From: Haemaphysalis longicornis
Taxonomy: Eukaryota > Arthropoda > Arachnida > Ixodida > Ixodidae
DNA: 64,000 nucleotides
Assembly: GCA_013339765.2 (NCBI GenBank)
Contig: CM023450.1
Coordinates: 100,109,920-100,173,919 of the forward strand
Direction: 5' to 3'
The position numbers and the translations under genes were made by a program. Positions 23,104-35,002 of the stretch are shown piece by piece (the stretch's first letter is position 1; every line of letters starts with the position of its first letter). The notes under the pieces are model-generated. The model made no database searches and had not been told where the DNA came from. It saw only the letters and a list, made by a program, of their open reading frames with translations.

Positions 23104-24710
23104 GTTACGGTACGCCGTGGGGCTCTACTTGGGTCCGTTGTCTCGCTGTGCCGCCTGGTTCCGGCAGTCGCTTGACATCGAACAGCGTGACAGCGAATGA
23201 GATACGACGAAAAAGCGAGCCCCGATAGTTCTCTGCACTTAAAATGAGGCAATATGTAGCGGTTGACCACTGCATCCTCATTTCTGTGTTGTTGACTGCG
23301 TTTGCTTTTCCCTTTTCCTGTTTTGCCCCTATCGTTTTCTATCCGTCTCTATTTTTTTCTGGAAATTCATCCGGCTTTCTCCCGCCCCCAGAACGACACC
23401 CCACGTACCCCCCTTGGTCCATTTCATTTTATTTGGGGGAACATGGCTTGAAATCCGCCCCATTTCTTTCACAGGCCTGCCATGTTTAAAAGTTCTTGTG
23501 TTATACCAGCGCGAATAGGCAGTTTACATACGCTCTGAATGCCTTGATTAGGAAAATTAATTCTTTAAAATATGTCGTACGAATATTTTGTAGCATAATA
23601 ACCCACGTCACACTTTCGTGCGGCTTTTGTGACTAATAGGTCGAGCTGTACCTTCCCATCGTTAAGATTTATAGCTGTCATATCTAACTCGCCAGTTTAA
23701 CGAGATTAATTCCACAGTCATGTGTCAATGGGTTTGAATTCTCTACGCAACACAGCGAGTTGGATATGTGCTGAAGTATAGACCACAGTCCTGTGACATC
23801 ATCCCGAAGCAAACAATGAGTTTGAAGTTTCTGCTTCCTAAGGGTACTGCAATGCGCTCTCGAAACCACTCGGACGTACAATTCAAGCCTGGCCCAGAAA
23901 TTATATATATACCAGCATACCGTCGAGCTAGCTATACTACCTTAATGGCGCAGTAGATTATTGCTCACGAATGGACGGATGTATTTTACATCACTAATAA
24001 CAAAGAATTCCAGTGTACTTTGCGTGTTATCGTGCGCTTAGACATTTCATCATATTTTCTCGATTATTGCTGTTTTATGGCCTCATCACAGGAAGCATAA
24101 AGCAGGTTGAGTTATAGGATGTGAACACAAGCAATTACAGGGAAAAAATGCTCATCAAGCACTCTTTGTCCTGTCCCCTACATCCGTGTAAGCGAACTTT
24201 CCCTTCTGCTGCATCCCATCTACCCAGGGGAAAAATACCAGCGCCTTAACCAGGTTTCCAAAGCTATTTAGTCTTCGTCTCATTGGGAGTAATCCTAGCT
24301 ATATTGCGCCTTGCATAATATCATTGATGGTTCTATTGATTAGGACAACGCAAAGTACTACTCCATAAGATTGTTGCGCAACCTTGCTTTTTTTTTATTT
24401 CATTAAGCAGTAAGAATTGGCGTTACTGTATAGCTTTATTGCTTTGCTTCCCAGTATACGGCCGCTCAGTTATAGTTGTGTAATTATGCTCCTGTTTCGT
24501 AAAGTAACTACGAGAGCCCGATATTTGTTTGGCACGCTCTGTGAATGCCAGGATAACTTTATGATACGAAAGCATTACCTGACGCGGTAGCATCAGAAAT
24601 CCGAAGTCCTCGGCGTCGTAACCGAGACATGGAAAAGAAATGGGCCGCAAAGGATAAAAGAACTTATAAAAGTAAAGTAACTGAATTGTGATCAGAAACT
24701 GGCTACAATA
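23104..24710. other. Intron sequence, no gene recognised
   Basis: Only short AT-rich frames, no repeats recognised by eye. Confidence 0.5.
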
Positions 24711-24712
24711 TT

Positions 24713-24780
24713 TTGGTCTGGATGGGAATCGAAGCCTTGGACTCCAGAATTCGAGGCAAGCGCGCATCTCCAACACCACC
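24713..24780 (-). mobile_element. tRNA-like sequence
   Basis: Minus-strand TGGTGTTGGAGATGCGCGCT, then GGCTTCGATTCCCATCCAGA: a B-box-like GCTTCGATTCC with a plausible T arm (ATGGG/CCCAT-type pairing is weak). There is no convincing acceptor stem. It is probably a tRNA-derived repeat or tRNA relic. Confidence 0.35.
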
Positions 24781-25609
24781 AGACTTATTTCTGGTTGTCA
24801 CTGCGTCGAAAACAACCCCTGAAAGCTTTGAAACCACGAATGATAAAATACACGATATTTACTGAAACACGCTTTAAATGCCGGGTAGACACTCGCACGC
24901 CCGCGCGCACATCACATTTCGTGACAACAGCTGCGGTTGACGCTTCCCCGAGGAAGCAGTCGGGTTCGTGGAATGCGAAAAAGGGAATTTCGGGATGAGC
25001 AAACCGGCGCGCAAGGTAGCGTGCGAACACGCAACTTGCAAAGCCGCAGTCCAGCCTGCTACGAGCATGTAAGCTTCCGAACAGAGAACCATGCAACAAA
25101 GACTACCTGCAATTACCCGAGAAAAAGAATAAAATAGCACCTGCGGCAGACCTGGGAAGTACGCATACATTTCGAATAGCAGACAAAATAAAACCTAAGC
25201 TTGTTTAGATTTTTTTAGTGCTCTCCAACGCCACTGCATTGACTACAGCTGCATTTGATCCCCGCTCATAAACAGGCAAATATGGCGCGCAGGGATCGCC
25301 GAGCGTTGGATGGTCGTTACCTTTAAAGCCTGTCGCGGTTTGTATAAGGGGGGAATACAAAGAAATAGGAGCAACGCGGTCAGCCTCTGATCCACGCGGC
25401 GTCATCTGGGTGCCAGGTTTAAAAGATTTGCGCTTTTGCTGGTCCTCCACATGTTTGAGAGTATAGCTTGCCATAAGCTCGGATGTCTGCTCAGTGGAGC
25501 GACACTGCACCATGTTTATTCCGTTCTTCCTCGCTTGCCTTTTTGGTTCGTCGTTATCGATAAGGACGTGCGTTTTAAAGCGGAGTGTGCAGTTAAGCGC
25601 AAGGCTATA

Positions 25610-26003
25610 CGGTTAAACCTAGATGTAATGAAGTTGACAAAAGTTGGCAATTTCTCGTTGCATCCAGGTTTTCGGTACATGCAGGATTTGAGTTAAAGCT
25701 CGCCAGAATGAAGCAGAAACGAAGCCAAAATGCTAGACATCAGAGAAGGTGAACTTACCCTTCATGTATTTATTTCCCACCGAAATCATGCGTGACGTGC
25801 GACTCCTGCTTTCGCACTAGCTTAGGCATTACACGGCGCCACAAAGAAGCAAGGTAACTTACCCCCGTATTAACAAAACGTATCTAAAGTATCACTTTTG
25901 CCTTTTGACCCTTTTCGGCGCCTTAACGCGTCGCAAGAACCAAACGTATGCTGAAAGGGTGCCTTTTTGCGAACTCGATGCTCTTTACCGCACTCAAGGT
26001 GGT
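25610..26003 (-). mobile_element. pogo/Tigger-type DNA transposon relic, one end
   Basis: This is the inverted equivalent of 28750-29138. It starts at a TA dinucleotide (25608-25609) with CGGTTAAACCTAGATGTAAT, a decayed CAGTYRAACCTGGATATAAC terminal repeat. It continues through the shared blocks TTCTCGTTGCATCCAGGTTT, CTTACCCCCGTATTAACAAA and AAAGTATCACTTTTGCCTTT, to the part matching the transposase C-side of the N-terminal domain near 26000. The other terminus was not found. Confidence 0.75.
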
Positions 26004-27399
26004 TCGGAGGGTGCTAGCTAGGATACTATACCAGGCGGCAACGTTCTTCTTTCTCGCCAACGGAGACGACCTTTAAAACTGTGAGTTTTTTTTTCGTTTT
26101 TTTTTTTTTTTGAAAATACAACTTTTCGTTTTCTAGCAGCAGCACTCGTCCCCAGCGAACCGATACCACAGATAGAAGTGGAGACGCACGACTACACGCC
26201 GACAGGACGGCCTAGCACCTCAAAACTTAAGTCTGGAACTGAAACCGCGCTTACGCGTAGAAACGCACGGTAATTGCCACGGGATGGTGCTAACCCTCCC
26301 GTTCATCCTAATCATCGTCATCATCATGACGAATTGCGTGTTCAGGCGATTCCAGGCGTTTTCATTGCTGCTGGCTCCTTACGGCAGGGCTAGTATTCGC
26401 TAAGTTAGTTTCTCCGGTCGATTTTCAGTAAAAGTGCAAAATAAAAACGATGATTGATCAGCTCGCCGACTTCGTTACATCAAGATTAATCGCCGCGTAC
26501 GTTTCGGTGGGGTGTGAATAGTGGGAATTTAAAACTTTGTTAAATACAGGAATTGTTTACACAGAGGTTCCTTACATCCAGGTTTAGCTGTAGTAGGCTT
26601 TTTGTTTTCCGCTTCGACAGGAACATTCAGAAAATCAAAAGAATGCGTTTTGCGTGGTGTGCGCTGAGAATCGACATTCGCTTCCAACTTGCCTACGGAG
26701 CGGTGTTAAAAGGTGCAACTAAAGAAATATGCCACGTGGCTTCATTCGATCTAACAGCAGGCCCTCCTCCAAACACCCCGACGGAGCCGCACACGCCGCA
26801 CACGGAGCTTCTAAATCCGGCAGCCACGTGGAGAAGCACGCATCGATGTCTGTGTGCTCCGTGGTTCTTATTTCTCTGTATTCCCAGCGTACACGAGCTT
26901 GCGAACATATTCATTCCTGTCGAAGTCACTTAAATAAAATCCCTCTCAGAAAGGCATCGTACTTAATGTCGTAGAACTTTTGCGATAAAACGTATGCCTG
27001 GCGCTCTGAAAAAACGAAATCCTGCCGCTCTAACAAAATCACGCACGCGCTCTTTCAAGGCCGTAGGAGCGAGAATGCGTGGGGATGCAATACGGAAGGG
27101 GTCACAGGAAGCTACCTCGAGAGTAACAGTGCAGAGCGGTTGTTGAGTGGAGCGGACGGCAGATGTGACGACAGTCTCCTCTTTTTGCGAGGAGAAAGGG
27201 GTTGAATGAAACAAATAGGACGGAGAGGAATACCTCGTAACGAGGAGCTTAAGTTTATTTGCGTGGACATTTTTTTGACACTCCGGTCCTTGTCGATACA
27301 ATTTAAGGAGCTATTATCGTTCTTTCATTTTGTATATCGACTACCCAATCTATTGTCCTCTCTATTTCAGTGACCGGTATGTCTTTTCTTTACCTAACT
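26004..27399. other. Intron sequence, no gene recognised
   Basis: It includes T runs at 26085-26110. The frames at 26553-26933 (both strands) lack domain signatures. Confidence 0.45.
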
Positions 27400-27407
27400 G
27401 CCTACAC

Positions 27408-27785
27408 CAGTGGTTCTCAGCCGTGACTGCCCCGGGGACTTCTTTTGGGCTTGGGATAGTGATGGGGGACCCCATGATGTAGCGTATGTTGATCGGTGCC
27501 ATAATGTCACACAATTTGTACTTGAATCTATAAGTGTTCAAAACACCTATATGCTGCCTTTTATGGGTCTGTTTTTGTTTGTTTGTTTGTTTGTTTTCTC
27601 CTAGCTGGCGTGTTGTGCAAAAATCAGATGTTAACATATGTGCTGCGCGGAGAAGCTAAACGTGCATGTAATGCGGTGGAGCCACCTTTTTGCATTGCAA
27701 GAAAATGCTGGCAAAAATCGAGAAAAAAAAATGGCGGGGGAAAAGTTTTGAGGGAAGCTTCGTGGACCCCCTTTGAGAACCACTT
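27408..27785. mobile_element. hAT-type MITE with perfect 8-bp target duplication
   Basis: The left end CAGTGGTTCTCAG and right end CTTTGAGAACCACTT form the terminal inverted repeats typical of hAT elements (CAGNGGTTCTCAA). GCCTACAC flanks both sides (27400-27407 and 27786-27793), the 8-bp duplication expected of hAT transposition. At 378 bp it has no transposase and must have been moved in trans. It lies 228 bp upstream of the 28014 receptor exon. Confidence 0.92.
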
Positions 27786-28013
27786 GCCTACACAATTGTG
27801 CTGGGGTGCAACAATCTTTGCAGTACCACAGTGTTGTCTACGAACTCCTCCTCTCCCCGCGTACCATTTAGTAATTCCGGCGCAGTTCCATAAGAGTTGA
27901 AAAACCGACAACCGTGAGGGCTGCGGTGCGCGCGTCTAACTCAATATTCATAAACTTTAAGAGGTTGCAAATGAGCGAGCGACTTTTCTTGGTCTCCGTT
28001 TTCTTCGTCGCAG

Positions 28014-28139
28014 GTGGACTCCACTGTCCTGCTACGTGGGACGGGTGGACCTGCTACAAGAACACACCCGCCGGGACGACCGTGCTGAAGCCGTGTCCCA
28101 CGTACGCCTACTTCATCACCGAGAAGCCCCAGTGCATCA
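28014..28139 (+). CDS. Class B1 (calcitonin-type) GPCR, hormone-binding domain exon 1
   Basis: Encodes the core of the secretin-family hormone receptor domain: CPATWDGWTCYKNTPAGTTV then LKPCPTYAYFITEKPQCI. The WDGW-x-C motif with its structural Asp, the TPAG turn and the following CP are diagnostic. The spacing, and the short YAYF-x8-C tail, are most like arthropod calcitonin-type receptors. The acceptor is TTCTTCGTCGCAG before 28014; the donor is A|GTAAGG after 28139. It begins with two codon bases (joining G from 17017 to give Gly) and ends with one base that pairs with AG at 49605 to give Lys. The domain binds the C-terminal part of peptide ligands outside the cell. There is no frameshift or stop. 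Confidence 0.95.
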
Positions 28140-28265
28140 GTAAGGCGTGCCACCCCTGTTCCCGTTTCTCTCCTTAGCACGTCATCCAAGCATACACCGA
28201 CCCCGTGCAGCACTGTTGAAGCTTGAGACTTGTGCACAGCGGTTCGCAATCCGCAGGCGAAAATA

Positions 28266-29138
28266 CAGCTAAACCTGGATGTAACGAACCTGTATGTAAC
28301 GAATTCATGTATTTAACGAAGTTTTTCGATTCCCCATTGCCAGCCCCATTGAAACTCATACGTTTGCGACCTCTATGTGTCGAAGGCGTTGCGACGGTTA
28401 ACTTTGACGTAACGAATCCGCCACGCTGATGAGCTATTGTTTTTTGCACTTTTTCTGAAAAATCGACTGGAGAAATGCGCTAATTTAGCGAGCTTTTCCC
28501 GTACCGCAAACTACCGTTCATTTCCAGTGTGAGTGCAGGTTCGGTAACGTGCTAGGCCTGTTTGTCAGCGTGTATAGTCGCGCGTCTCTACTGCCATCTA
28601 TGGTGTCGCTTCGGCGGTGATGAGTTCTGCAGCCAGAAAACGAGATGTTTTGCGTTTTCGAGACAAGCTCGCCGTTTTAAATGCCGTCTCCGCCGGCGAG
28701 AAAGAAGAATGTCGCCGCCAGGTACAGTACCCCAGCTAGTACCCTCTTCCCAATTTTTAGTGCGGCAAATAGCATCTAGTTCGCTAAAGGCGCCCTTTCA
28801 GCAAAAGTTTGGTCCTTGAAACGTGTAAGGCAAAGAGAAGCGTCAGAAGGCAAAAGTGATACTTAAGTTACGTTTGGTGATACGGGGGTAAGTGACCTTG
28901 CGTATTTGGAGTGCCGTGTAGTCACTAAGTTCGTGGGAAAGCAGGAGGCGCGAATCACCCAGTTTTTCACTCAACTAAAACCTTTAATGGTGAGGTCACC
29001 ATCAGCGATGTCTAGCAGTTTGCTTTCGCCTCTGCTTCATTCACGCGAGCCGTAACTCCAAACCTGCTTGTAACTAAAACCTGCATGCAACGAAAAATTG
29101 CGATTTTTCGTCAACATCGTTATATCCAGGCTTGACTG
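28266..29138 (+). mobile_element. pogo/Tigger-type DNA transposon relic, both ends present
   Basis: Flanked by TA (28264-28265 and 29139-29140). The left end CAGCTAAACCTGGATGTAAC and the right end, read inverted, CAGTCAAGCCTGGATATAAC are terminal inverted repeats of Tigger type. At 873 bp it is much shorter than an autonomous element and carries only the N-terminal part of a transposase. It lies 126 bp after the end of the receptor exon at 28139. Confidence 0.88.
28620..28990 (+). pseudogene. pogo/Tigger transposase N-terminal fragment (CENP-B-type HTH)
   Basis: The ATG at 28620 is followed by KRDVLRFRDKLAVLNAVSAG, the start of the CENP-B N-terminal helix-turn-helix. After a one-base frameshift in the AAAGAAGAA run (about 28700), KNVAARYSTPASTLFPIF follows and then a TAG. 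The domain would bind the terminal repeats. The DDD/DDE catalytic domain is missing. Weaker similarity to the other copy (25610-26003) continues to about 28990. Confidence 0.8.
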
Positions 29139-29140
29139 TA

Positions 29141-30770
29141 GTCCAAGGGCGCCTCGTATACGCTCCCTGATCACGGCAGCAAACGACGCAAGAGCGCCGA
29201 GGATTACATTGTGTGGGTGAATGCGTTCATTCGTGCCCATTGGTGCTCCTTTTTATCGCAATTGTCTTGTATTACGACTCTACCTTCACCAGCACTGCAC
29301 GCAGTTGCTGACACGGGCAACTTCTTGCACTTGCACGCGTGCCTCTTTGACGTATTCGCATAAATTCCCAAACCCACCGACTTGTTTGGCTTCGATATTA
29401 GTTCAGCTACGACGAATAACTGCGATTTAGAGCATAAAATCGCGCTTTCATTTTTGCGCTTCGTGACGTGGGTGACAACGCCCACGGTTTCAAAATATAC
29501 GCTCTTCAACTGAAAACACTTGCGAGCCGCCCCAGATCCTATGAGCTTTGGGGAAGCGTTTTTAGAAATGCCAGGTGTCTATTACATGCACCCGTGCGTG
29601 TAATAGACAAAAGGCAATGGGCATGCACTTATTTTGTTTTTAGGATGACCTGACGGGCTCGCATTTGCATTACTCTCTATGGCATTGGCTTAATAAAGCG
29701 TTAGAGGATTTCAACTTTACATAGAAGATTACGTTACACCGTCACGAGGTGCTGATTTTACCCTCTGTGCATTGTAAAGCTACTATTGTTCCGTGCCATG
29801 TCCGAAATTTAGAATTAACGAACACCACAGTTATATGGCTAACAAACGAACATGCTGTGCTTTTCGAAGAATTTCACAGCATACAAATTCTTGATGATTT
29901 CAAAAGTTCGTAGATTTTGACGAGAGCTGCATGGCTGCTTTGGTAAAGACGGAAGGGAAAAAGAGACAAAAAAAGACGTTGTTTCAAAAATGTAACAAGA
30001 ATGAAAAACAGTGAAACATCTCAATAAAAATCTAATGACTGCTGAGTCAAACGCATATTTTGAAATGTTTAGCAAGGTTTTTGGAAAAAGAGCTTGAGCA
30101 TCGCGCATTTCTTAGCAATATTAAAAAAAACAGACGTCCTCTGAGGTTGCAATAAATGCCCTTACCCTTTGCAAAAAGGCGGACAACACTGAGAATTCAG
30201 CGGTGGTAACACTGGTGGTGAACGCGACGACGCCATTAGAAAGGAAGCAGGTCGTAGCAGCGCCGTTGCGGTGGCACGTTTTCGCCCACGGCTTCACGAG
30301 TCTGTTGCCCCACGACGCGTATGCAACTACGTGGCAGTGGACGGTAGCTACTCCATAGAAACTCTGTGCTCGCAACCTTTTCGCTTCCTTTCTAATGGCG
30401 GCGCAGCGGGTGCACAGTGTTGCCGGAGTGGCTTGCTGCTTTTCCGCCAACGATTTGGCCATTTTGCAAAGGGTCTATTGTCGCGATTCCTGAAGGGCAA
30501 AACGACGCCCACCCTGCGCCTCGTTTTGGGCTTCTTTCGGGCCCTTCCCCAGCTGTGGGACACTAAGACGCGCTGCGTGATTTTTGCGGTTCCTCAGCCA
30601 CCACCCCCTCGACTTCCGCAATGAGGATTATACATGCATTTGCACGCCTGCAGTAGCGCATCACTTCAAAATCACGGCTGTCGGCTCCAGGACGCTTTCT
30701 TTAGCGCGTGCAACAAAAATGAAGAACAACAAAAAATTCATGCGACTCCAAGAAGTGAATCATGACGAGT
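29141..30770. other. Intron sequence, no gene recognised
   Basis: It contains frames at 30121-30462 (minus) and 30271-30624 (plus) over a GC-richer block, without recognisable domains. This block may be a dispersed repeat. Confidence 0.4.
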
Positions 30771-31016
30771 GGGCGAAGCACTGGGGATCGTTCTTACCGT
30801 AAATCACCCGTGGCATTGCCCACTCACGCATGTAAATGAGTGACAACGCGTGTGTACAGTCTATACAATTCCAATCCAATCCAATTCGATACAATTCAAT
30901 TTAATTCAATCCAATCCATCTCAATCCAATCCAATGCAATGCTCCTCGCGCATGCGCAACACTGTGTACACAGACGCCAAGCCCCGGACAAAGCGAAGTC
31001 CTAAGGTGCTTCGCCC
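30771..31016. mobile_element. MITE-like element enclosing a CCAAT-type simple repeat
   Basis: GGGCGAAGCAC (30771-30781) is inverted at 31006-31016 (GTGCTTCGCCC). Between them, 30866-30936 is a degenerate (CAATC/CAATT)n repeat followed by ATGCTCCTCGCGCATGCGC. A similar simple repeat plus ATGCCCCTCGCGAGAG lies in the element at 58669. Target duplications were not identified. Confidence 0.5.
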
Positions 31017-31479
31017 CTAATAAACCCAGTTCCAGCCAGTGTGAAACCTACTGAAACAGCGGATGCGTGGATCTCTTTTGTAGTCTTGAATGTCAACGGG
31101 CGCTCGCCCGAGAACGCCAGCGCCGTCGTCGCGTAAATTCTACGGTTCGCGTGAACAAATGCGCAGCTAAACGTCAGCGGCGGGAAAGAGAGGAACCCGC
31201 CCGTGCGAGACCACTGCGCCCTTTGTTGGCGGATCAGGGAACCAGTCCCGACCCTTCTCATGACGCACGACCTACAGCACACGGGAGAAAAGGCTCGACC
31301 TGCAGTAGCTCCTCTGTTAATACCACGCTTACATCACTAAGCCTGTTAGCCTTGGCACGTGCGTTAGAAAAAGCACAAAAACTGTGGTTGATTTCTCTGT
31401 CATAGGAATCGGTAAAACACGAAAGTGTAGCGAAATCTGTAGCTGAGCATGATTTGCGGGTCGCTGGCTGTCTTGTGGG

Positions 31480-31805
31480 TGTGCTTGGCGAGCGACGTCC
31501 TTCTGGCGGGTCGCTTCGGCAAAGGTGTACTGACGTCATTTCCGTGACGGATATGACGTCAGTGAAATCTTGGTGTATAGCCGGCATAAAACACTTTCGT
31601 CTTAAAATATAAACTCTAAAACGAACAAACCCAAGTATAACGTACTCGTTAGTACTAAAGGTTCTTTCCCGCATGAAGACCCTGTGTGCAGGGGTGCACC
31701 CTTTACAGGCCGCTTGCTCCGTTGTGCTGGCGTCATTTCCGGGACGGATATGACGTCAGTGAAATCTTTGCGAATCCGGGAATAAAACACTTTCGTGTTA
31801 AAAAA
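31480..31805 (+). repeat. Tandem duplication with CRE-like TGACGTCA palindromes
   Basis: Two similar units, about 31485-31605 and 31680-31800, share GACGTCATTTCCGTGACGGA, TATGACGTCAGTGAAATCTT and ATAAAACACTTTCGT. Perfect TGACGTCA words lie at 31531-31538, 31554-31561 and 31751-31758, and a decayed TGGCGTCA is at the matching position of unit 2. TGACGTCA is the consensus CREB/ATF site. Whether this intronic array has any regulatory role is unknown, and it may simply be a repeat. Confidence 0.65.
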
Positions 31806-34485
31806 ATGGCTGGTGACTACGATACTCCCTAATACGATACTTGGGCGCAGCAGCAGTGCGCTGAGGCAGCACTCACTCGTTGGTTCTCTCGGCGGCCGCA
31901 ATGATAAGCCTCTGCGTCGGCGGCGCGAAGTTTGTCTCAGAAAGGGATCGAGAACTGCGTCTTAAGTGAACGCACATCCTATATTCACGCGCACGCCCCC
32001 CTCACGTTTTTGTCAAGCGTCGCGCCGTCGAGCGCCTCGTACGGGCACAGCATACTGCCCCCTCCCGTCCCCCGTCACACACTTTCGGGGAGCGCGGGCT
32101 CGTGCCACCACGGCGAAGCGCCTTCCCCTCCAAATTTCGCGACACTCTCCTCCTTTGCTTTCTTTCATCGTTCGCTTTTTTTTCTTTCACTCGTAGGTCT
32201 TGCCATCGTTCACTCGATTGCGCCGGCAACGCGGCCCAGCCCACAGACGGCCGTGAAAAGGCTGCGCCCTAAAACGCAAAGAAAAGGACTGCACCCTCGA
32301 CACGTTCACGAGTGCGTATAGCAAAAACGAAGCCCAAACAAAATCGCTTGCATAAGCAACTATAAGGTGGTCTTCAGCTTCTGCGGGGGCAGTGTCGCAA
32401 CAGAGCGGATAGTGATTCTGTAACAAGCAGCCGATATGAGTCCGATGTCGAGCTTGTCATGCTCAACGTCAAAATTGGCGGACAACTGGTGGACTAACCT
32501 AGCCAAAAGAAAGGCTTTTCCGCTCCGTCTCATAAAATCGATCCTGTGCAACTTCTTCGCATGGAGAGGCCACGAGAGAGAACTTTTATTCTTTAGTTGG
32601 ATGCAAATTTTAATGTTTGAATAAAAATATATTCAAGGCGGCCCTCAATGCCATTGTGAAAACAAGCAATTAGGTTCCACATTTTCTTCAAAATGTTCTA
32701 TAAATATTGTTTTCTCCCAGCCGCAGATATCAAACGGCAGTACTCTGGAAATCCCCTTCTCTTTTTAACTGTCCTCGTAGGCCACACTTGCCTATCTTGT
32801 TCGCTGTATATTTGTGTTAAAATGCTCTGAAAGATTCTGCTCGAGCTTGCGGCCGCTTTCGTTGTAAGTGAGATTCTCGTGACTTTTTCTTCGTTTTTAT
32901 ACTTTTCGGGAACTGGCAGCCGAGTTTAGCCAGAGGCCTGCATGCCAAAATGTGGGACGCTATTGTTGGGCCTAGATGAAAATTCACGTCGCTAAGTTGG
33001 CGTGAGAGCGGTGACGTGCTTGTGAAATGAATAATCGGTTTTCATTAATCCCCGCGTTCTTTGGGGGAGGGACAAAAGGGGACCTATTGAAATCTCCCTC
33101 CCTGTACTGCGTGCGCCGCTGAAAGGTCGTTCCCGAAAAATTTGATCCGAGGACGCCCGCATAATGGCTGTCTAAAAGGGCCACAATGCATTATAACATA
33201 TCCGTTGGGGTAAACAGCCTACGAAGACGATGACGGAAGACTTTGAAGACTTCAGCCTAATGCGTTCCAAACGCTCCAAAATGAGGTATCCGCTTTCGTG
33301 TCAAGACCGCTTTCTATAAAACAATAGAAATAAAAAAGCTTCACAAATGAGCGAATTTCCGTAAATGCCATGTGGCGCTGCCTATTACGTGAGAAATTAC
33401 GCTGATCGTAGAACCCAGGTTGTCTTTAGACGGGCTCGAATCTACTAAGACGTTTTTCTCGAGCTGGTTTCAATAAATGTAGCCTAGCACCGGCAACGCA
33501 CATATATCGGTGTAGAAATTCGGCACTTATCGAGCAATTTAGGAGAACGTATGGACGCCAAGCATATGAAGAACAGGCGGAAACACTTTTTGGTAGCCTC
33601 AAGTTTTATGACTAAGTGCAAAACTGGTATTTACTGTTGGCTTAGCATATCAAGCGCCGATACTTTTCCTTAGGCTGGGATATAAATTGGCGCCACCGTG
33701 GATGGAAAATATCAACTACAAATAATAACAGCATAGAGTACAACAACGCCTTAGTACATTGTTCTCCGCTTTGTGAATGCTTCATCATTTTAATTAAGGC
33801 TCAACGAGAAAAATCCGTATATCCGTCTTTGACGCGTGATGCGCAATACTTTCGCTGCGTATTGGAATGCGTATAATTAAAGCCTTTTGGGCCTTCATAC
33901 CTCAAATATCAGGCTCCGTATATTGCACTAAAAAGCTCTGTTTAGCCATGCATTTGTTGTATAGCAGTGAAGCCGAGCTTCACTACGGCGAAGCGAGCAG
34001 GTCGACAACAGGTCGTTGAAGATCGCACACAAGTGTGTCGCTGTCGTAGTCCCCGTACCTCGTGCGAACATCATTTAGTACATAGTAGATTACCTGGCCC
34101 CGGCGCATTTTTAGCGGCCAATCTCAACGAAAGGTTAAACGCTCCGAAATCATTCCTTGCGGGTTATTCAGTTTGTCGAGCATATGAATTGTAAATTATG
34201 GGGCGTGTTTCCGCTGTCAGCTGTGAAAGTAGACTGACAATCGTTCCTCCGCAAGTTAGCTTTACTTGAGTGTTGAGTTTTCAGTTTTGTAGTGAGAGCT
34301 ACAATGGCCTTACTCTCGCCGTTTTTCTGTGGCCGGTGGCCGCACCGCGAGCTGAGCGTTCCCTAGGAACCGCCGCAGCTGGCAGCGCCGCTCGCGGCGC
34401 CATCTGGCATGACGTCAGAGAAGGACCCGGTGAAACCTCGCTGCAACAACAGACGAGGAGCTGGCGTTGCATCGTAGACACTAAT
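31806..34485. other. Intron sequence, no gene recognised
   Basis: A GC-rich block at 31990-32200 is a loose inverted relative of 5090-5480. The rest is AT-rich with short frames only. Confidence 0.4.
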
Positions 34486-34487
34486 CT

Positions 34488-34690
34488 TTTTGACACCCTT
34501 TTAGCCAAAAAGGGTGTAGCATAAGTAAAAAAAGGTGTTGGGAGGCCTTTACACCTTTTTTCTTGAATCTCAACACCCTTCTCCTAGCTCTACACCCTTT
34601 TTGTGTAAAAAAAGGGTGTTGATCCACTTCAACACCCCTGGTTTTTCTTAGGGTGTTGAAAGGGTGTGGAAAAGGTGTTCAGGTGTTCAT
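34488..34690. repeat. Cluster of inverted ACACCCTTTT / AAAAGGGTGT units
   Basis: ACACCCTTTT-type words alternate with their complement. A hairpin at 34494-34517 (ACACCCTTTTAGCCAAAAAGGGTGT-like) is the clearest. Further pairs lie around 34530-34560, 34573-34625 and 34635-34685. It reads as several short fold-backs in a row. Diverged relatives are at 34915-34990 and 35640-35775. Confidence 0.7.
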
Positions 34691-35002
34691 TGAATAAGGC
34701 CATGCTTGGATGCATAATAGCACTGTAAACAAGAAGACATCCCCTCATATACTCCTCTACTGGCAAGAAATTTTCAAACGCAAAAAAATCATTGCTCGTA
34801 TGTTTCCATATGATCGGTCATTTCCATATGCGGTGGTCCTCATGCCCGAAGTTTAGCTTTGGCACGTGAAACACCAATTTGAACCTTCAAAATTAAAATA
34901 CTATAGTCGTGTGGCGAAAAGGGTGTTTACTGACTGCAACACGCTTGGCTTTCTGTAGGTTGTTGAAACGGTGTGAAAGAGGTGTTCAGTTGCAAAAAAA
35001 GA

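Noticed and set aside
30866..30936. CCAAT-type tandem repeat considered as telomere-like DNA
   Set aside because: The arthropod telomere unit is TTAGG, and this degenerate repeat is inside a MITE-like structure.
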